Below are positions 12,115 through 13,799 of a DNA stretch of 13,799 nt, one piece after another. Under the pieces are notes generated by a model. That model searched no databases. It was not told where the DNA came from and worked only from the letters and a program-made list of their open reading frames with translations. The first letter of the stretch is position 1; each line of letters opens with the position of its first letter. Origin of the DNA: an archaeon (GTDB lineage: Archaea > Iainarchaeota > Iainarchaeia > Iainarchaeales > Iainarchaeaceae); assembly GCA_024653905.1 (NCBI GenBank), contig JANLGZ010000017.1, forward strand, positions 1-13,799, written 5' to 3'. Made by a program: the position numbers and the translations under genes.

Positions 12115-13799
12115 ATGGAAACAAAATTACAACAATTCTGCATTGAAATAATTGATGCAATTGAAAATGGCAAAATTAATACCAAAGAAGAACTTAACAG
12201 GTTTAAGTTAGAGATTGGGAAAAAGTTTGGATTATCAGGGGTTCCTTCTAACCCGGATATTTTGAATCATTCAAAAAAACCATCAAAAAAATTAAGCAAA
12301 ATACTTTCCATAAAACCATTAAGAACACTTTCAGGCGTTGCACCAATAGCAATAATGACTAAACCCATAAACTGTCCGCACGGAACCTGCATTTATTGTC
12401 CTGGAGGCCCCAATAGTTTTTTTGGAAATGTCCCCCAAAGTTACACAGGAAATGAACCTGCAACAATGCGGGCAATAAACAATTCTTATGATTCTTATTT
12501 GCAGACAATGAACAGGCTTTCACAGTATTATTCAACCGCACATAATCCGCAAAAAATAGAATTGATAATTATGGGAGGAACATTCCCAAGTTTTCCTTTT
12601 GAATACCAAGAAGAATTTGTTTCAGGGGCATTTCAAGCTGTGAATGATTTTTCTGAAAAAATGTTCCCAAAAGGAAAATTTGATAGTGGAAAATTCAACA
12701 AATTTTTTTCAGAACAAAACAAAGCATTTGATAAAAACCTGAAAGAAAAACTGCTTAAACAAAAACACATTCCGAATGTAGAGAAAGAACATTTACGAAA
12801 TGAAAAAGCCAGCGTAAGAATAGTTACAATGTGCATTGAAACAAAACCTGACTGGTGCATGGAAAAAGAAATTGACCAAATGTTAAAACTGGGAACAACA
12901 AGAGTTGAACTTGGAGTTCAGAGCATTTATAATGAGGTTTTGAAATACACAAACAGAGGACACACAATAGAGGATACTATAGAAGCAACAAGGCTTCTGA
13001 AAGATTCTGGATTGAAAGTAACTTATCACCTGATGCCTGGACAACCTTTGAGTTCAAAAGAAAAAGATATTGAAAATTTCAAGGAACTTTTTGCAAACCC
13101 TGATTTTAAGCCGGATGGATTGAAAATTTATCCATGCATGGTGATGCCAGGAACTGCACTGGAAAAACTTTATGAAAAAGGAAAATTTACTCCATTGAAT
13201 ACTGAAGAAGCCGCAGATATTATTTCTGAAGCAAAAAAATATTTTCCAACTTATACAAGAGTACATAGAGTGCAAAGAGATATCCCTACTAAATTTTCCA
13301 AAAGCGGAGTAGATAAGAATAATTTAAGGCAGATCATTGAGGAAAAAGCAAGAGAAAAAGGAATTAAATGCAAATGCATAAGATGCAGAGAATCCGGAAT
13401 AAACCAGGGAAAAGGCATTGAAACTGATTATTCAAGAGTTGAAATGGTTGAAAAAGAATATGAAGCAAGCAAAGGAAAAGAGATTTTTATTTCATTTGAA
13501 GATACAAAAAACGAATTAATAATTGGTTTTTGTAGGTTAAGAAAACCTTGGAAACCATTCAGAAAAGAGTTTACAAAAAAAACTTGTATAGTTAGAGAAC
13601 TGCATGTTCTTGGAATGGAAGTAGGAATAGGAGAAACGAATTCTGAAAGCACACAGCATAAAGGTTATGGGAAAAAATTAATAGAGCGCGCGGAGAAAAT
13701 AGCAAAAGAAAAATTTGATGCAGATAAATTACTTGTTATAAGCGGAGTTGGGGCGAGAGAATATTATTTGAAAAAACTCGGGTACAAAAGAGACGGGAT
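12115..13799 (+). CDS. elp3: Elp3 tRNA uridine-34 acetyltransferase/radical SAM enzyme (3' end cut off)
   Basis: Uses SAM and acetyl-CoA to start the cm5 modification of wobble U34 in tRNAs; archaeal Elp3 can do this without other Elongator subunits. 561 codons are visible; family proteins end with a short tail after the GYxxDG region, so only about ten residues are missing. Radical SAM cluster cysteines: 87, 92 and 95 in CPHGTCIYCPGG (Cx4Cx2C). IETKPDWC, LGVQS and YHLMPGQP follow. A zinc-type KCKCIRCRE segment (418-425) precedes the GNAT domain, whose acetyl-CoA loop is QHKGYGKK (514-521), ending REYYLKKLGYKRDG. The ATG at 12115 is chosen from the complete N-terminus and promoter distance. 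Between NDF and RNEKA (about residues 180-229) it carries roughly 35 extra residues relative to forms I recall. Confidence 0.95.
   Translation, partial: METKLQQFCIEIIDAIENGKINTKEELNRFKLEIGKKFGLSGVPSNPDILNHSKKPSKKLSKILSIKPLRTLSGVAPIAIMTKPINCPHGTCIYCPGGPNSFFGNVPQSYTGNEPATMRAINNSYDSYLQTMNRLSQYYSTAHNPQKIELIIMGGTFPSFPFEYQEEFVSGAFQAVNDFSEKMFPKGKFDSGKFNKFFSEQNKAFDKNLKEKLLKQKHIPNVEKEHLRNEKASVRIVTMCIETKPDWCMEKEIDQMLKLGTTRVELGVQSIYNEVLKYTNRGHTIEDTIEATRLLKDSGLKVTYHLMPGQPLSSKEKDIENFKELFANPDFKPDGLKIYPCMVMPGTALEKLYEKGKFTPLNTEEAADIISEAKKYFPTYTRVHRVQRDIPTKFSKSGVDKNNLRQIIEEKAREKGIKCKCIRCRESGINQGKGIETDYSRVEMVEKEYEASKGKEIFISFEDTKNELIIGFCRLRKPWKPFRKEFTKKTCIVRELHVLGMEVGIGETNSESTQHKGYGKKLIERAEKIAKEKFDADKLLVISGVGAREYYLKKLGYKRDG

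Noticed and set aside
12060..12185. N-terminal extension of the wHTH protein to 12185
   Set aside because: It runs antisense across the elp3 start and through the divergent promoter, and its residues are hydrophobic and Cys-rich, unlike the rest.
1..13799. CRISPR array, tRNA or rRNA genes, complete insertion sequence
   Set aside because: No regularly spaced repeats, no cloverleaf or rRNA-like stretch, and no intact transposase reading frame were seen on either strand.

Overview
The window looks like a chromosomal segment of an AT-rich archaeon. It carries ABCE1/RLI and Pelota (both absent from bacteria), class III (archaeal type IV pilin-like) signal peptides, an archaeal-type Elp3, and TATA boxes about 25-30 nt upstream of start codons. 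Internal operon genes use GGTG-type Shine-Dalgarno sites, while most first genes appear leaderless. Short genes, tight packing and the gene set fit a DPANN-type or early-branching euryarchaeal lineage, but the exact phylum cannot be fixed from the sequence alone.

Layout. 1-2002: a JAMM/MPN metalloprotease-like gene overlapping (ATGA) a cofactor-independent phosphoglycerate mutase, one operon from a leaderless promoter. 2037-3752: a second operon of four small prepilin-like secreted proteins, each with an even number of cysteines. 3755-5173 (minus): glutamine-dependent asparagine synthase, converging on the pilin operon with 2 nt between stops. 5312-6805 (plus): membrane-anchored DUF4139 protein. 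6806-6975: intergenic stretch with a GC-rich hairpin-forming patch that may be a structured RNA or an insertion-sequence end remnant. 6976-7416: orphan protein of unknown function. 7413-9191 (minus) and 9245-10285 (plus): ABCE1 and Pelota, the ribosome splitting and rescue partners, diverging from a 53-nt spacer with one TATA-like element in the middle.

10342-12059 (all minus): a membrane-anchored Holliday-junction-resolvase-like nuclease, an unrecognised 173-aa protein, a small CARF-like/Rossmann protein and a winged-helix protein. 12115-13799 (plus, cut by the window edge): Elp3, the radical SAM/acetyltransferase tRNA U34 modification enzyme, diverging from the winged-helix gene across a 55-nt spacer built like the ABCE1/Pelota one.

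Functional themes are translation quality control (ABCE1, Pelota, Elp3), central metabolism (iPGM, AsnB), cell surface (pilins, DUF4139), and a small uncharacterised regulatory/nuclease neighbourhood. The most interesting leads are the symmetric divergent promoters, the adjacent wHTH and CARF-like genes with operator-like repeats, the four-pilin operon and the odd intergenic patch at 6889-6935. There are no tRNA or rRNA genes, complete insertion sequences or CRISPR arrays that I can see, and no stretch longer than 300 nt lacks a gene.
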